Assembly (NCBI GenBank): GCA_038327555.1
Contig: JBBQLD010000297.1
Location: 1-6,164, forward strand
Origin: M3007 sp038327555
Lineage (GTDB): Bacteria; Bacteroidota; Bacteroidia; Chitinophagales; Saprospiraceae
Direction: 5' to 3'
DNA: 6,164 nucleotides
Shown here: in pieces, positions 6,015-6,164 of the stretch
Layout: every line of letters begins with the position of its first letter
Numbering within the stretch: position 1 is the first letter of the stretch
The notes under the pieces: model-generated
Told to the model about the DNA's origin: nothing
Database searches by the model: none
The model's input: only the letters and a program-made list of their open reading frames with translations
Position numbers and translations under genes: made by a program

Positions 6015-6164
6015 TGGCTTAGTATTATGGGTAGTAATAAGAGTGTTTACTAGAACCAACTACTGAAAATAATAAGAAAGCAGATTTGCAGCAGTATTTA
6101 ACTGTTGTGTGCCTTTGATGGAGCTGTTTTTTGAACAATCACTATTGCGCAGCTCGAATACATC
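6015..6164. other. Right-edge region upstream of the operon; ownership unresolved
   Basis: No exact TAnnTTTG promoter box is visible on the minus strand before the NAGPA-like gene. Two short reading frames touch the edge. On the minus strand a frame is open from 6164 and stops with TAG at 6060-6062; its 34 codons end NLLSYYFQ and could be the tail of a preceding gene, 45 bases before the ATG at 6014. On the plus strand an ATG at 6118 opens a frame to the edge, beginning MELFFEQSLLRS, and could start a divergent gene. They overlap, so at most one is likely real. Gene direction in the rest of the window slightly favours the first. Confidence 0.3.

Noticed and set aside
6015..6059. TTG start 15 codons upstream for the NAGPA-like gene
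   Set aside because: The ATG at 6014 begins a textbook lipoprotein signal; the extension is polar and would bury it.

Overview
The window looks like part of a Bacteroidota chromosome, perhaps a Saprospiraceae-type environmental member. This is inferred from gene style only. Signal peptides end in AQ or a relaxed lipobox, start codons have A/T-rich leaders without Shine-Dalgarno sequences, one promoter has the TAnnTTTG -7 shape, and CarboxypepD_reg-like beta-sandwich modules are common. No rRNA, tRNA, CRISPR array or complete mobile element is visible.

Every well-supported gene is on the minus strand, so transcription runs from right to left. Five genes are packed head to tail from about 6014 down to 1372, with gaps of 10, -4, 1 and 19 bases, and probably form one operon. 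In order of transcription they encode: a lipoprotein with a coiled coil and a NAGPA/DUF2233 phosphodiester-glycosidase domain; a secreted LamG protein with a Pro/Lys/Asp-rich spacer and a C-terminal beta domain; a small cysteine-rich lipoprotein-like protein with an AMOP domain, a fold best known from animal adhesion proteins such as SUSD2 and MUC4; a single-pass membrane protein with an RDMHIGDV-type cytosolic tail and an exported beta-sandwich; and a secreted protein with two related beta-sandwiches and a C-terminal domain resembling the LecA/PA-IL galactose lectin. A small hairpin followed by T residues closes the unit.

Downstream is a secreted FGE-sulfatase-fold protein (179-1285) without the catalytic cysteines of true formylglycine-generating enzymes. 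At the left edge is the first 30 codons of another gene with a good -7 promoter element; it faintly resembles the N-terminus of ISKra4-type transposases. The right edge (6015-6164) is unresolved.

Read together, the five-gene unit looks like a cell-envelope system: carbohydrate-binding or adhesive folds (LamG, LecA-like, AMOP), one probable glycan-active enzyme, and one protein linking the cytosol to the outside. I do not recognise it as a described system. Domain assignments come from reading motifs by eye; the joint function is inference.
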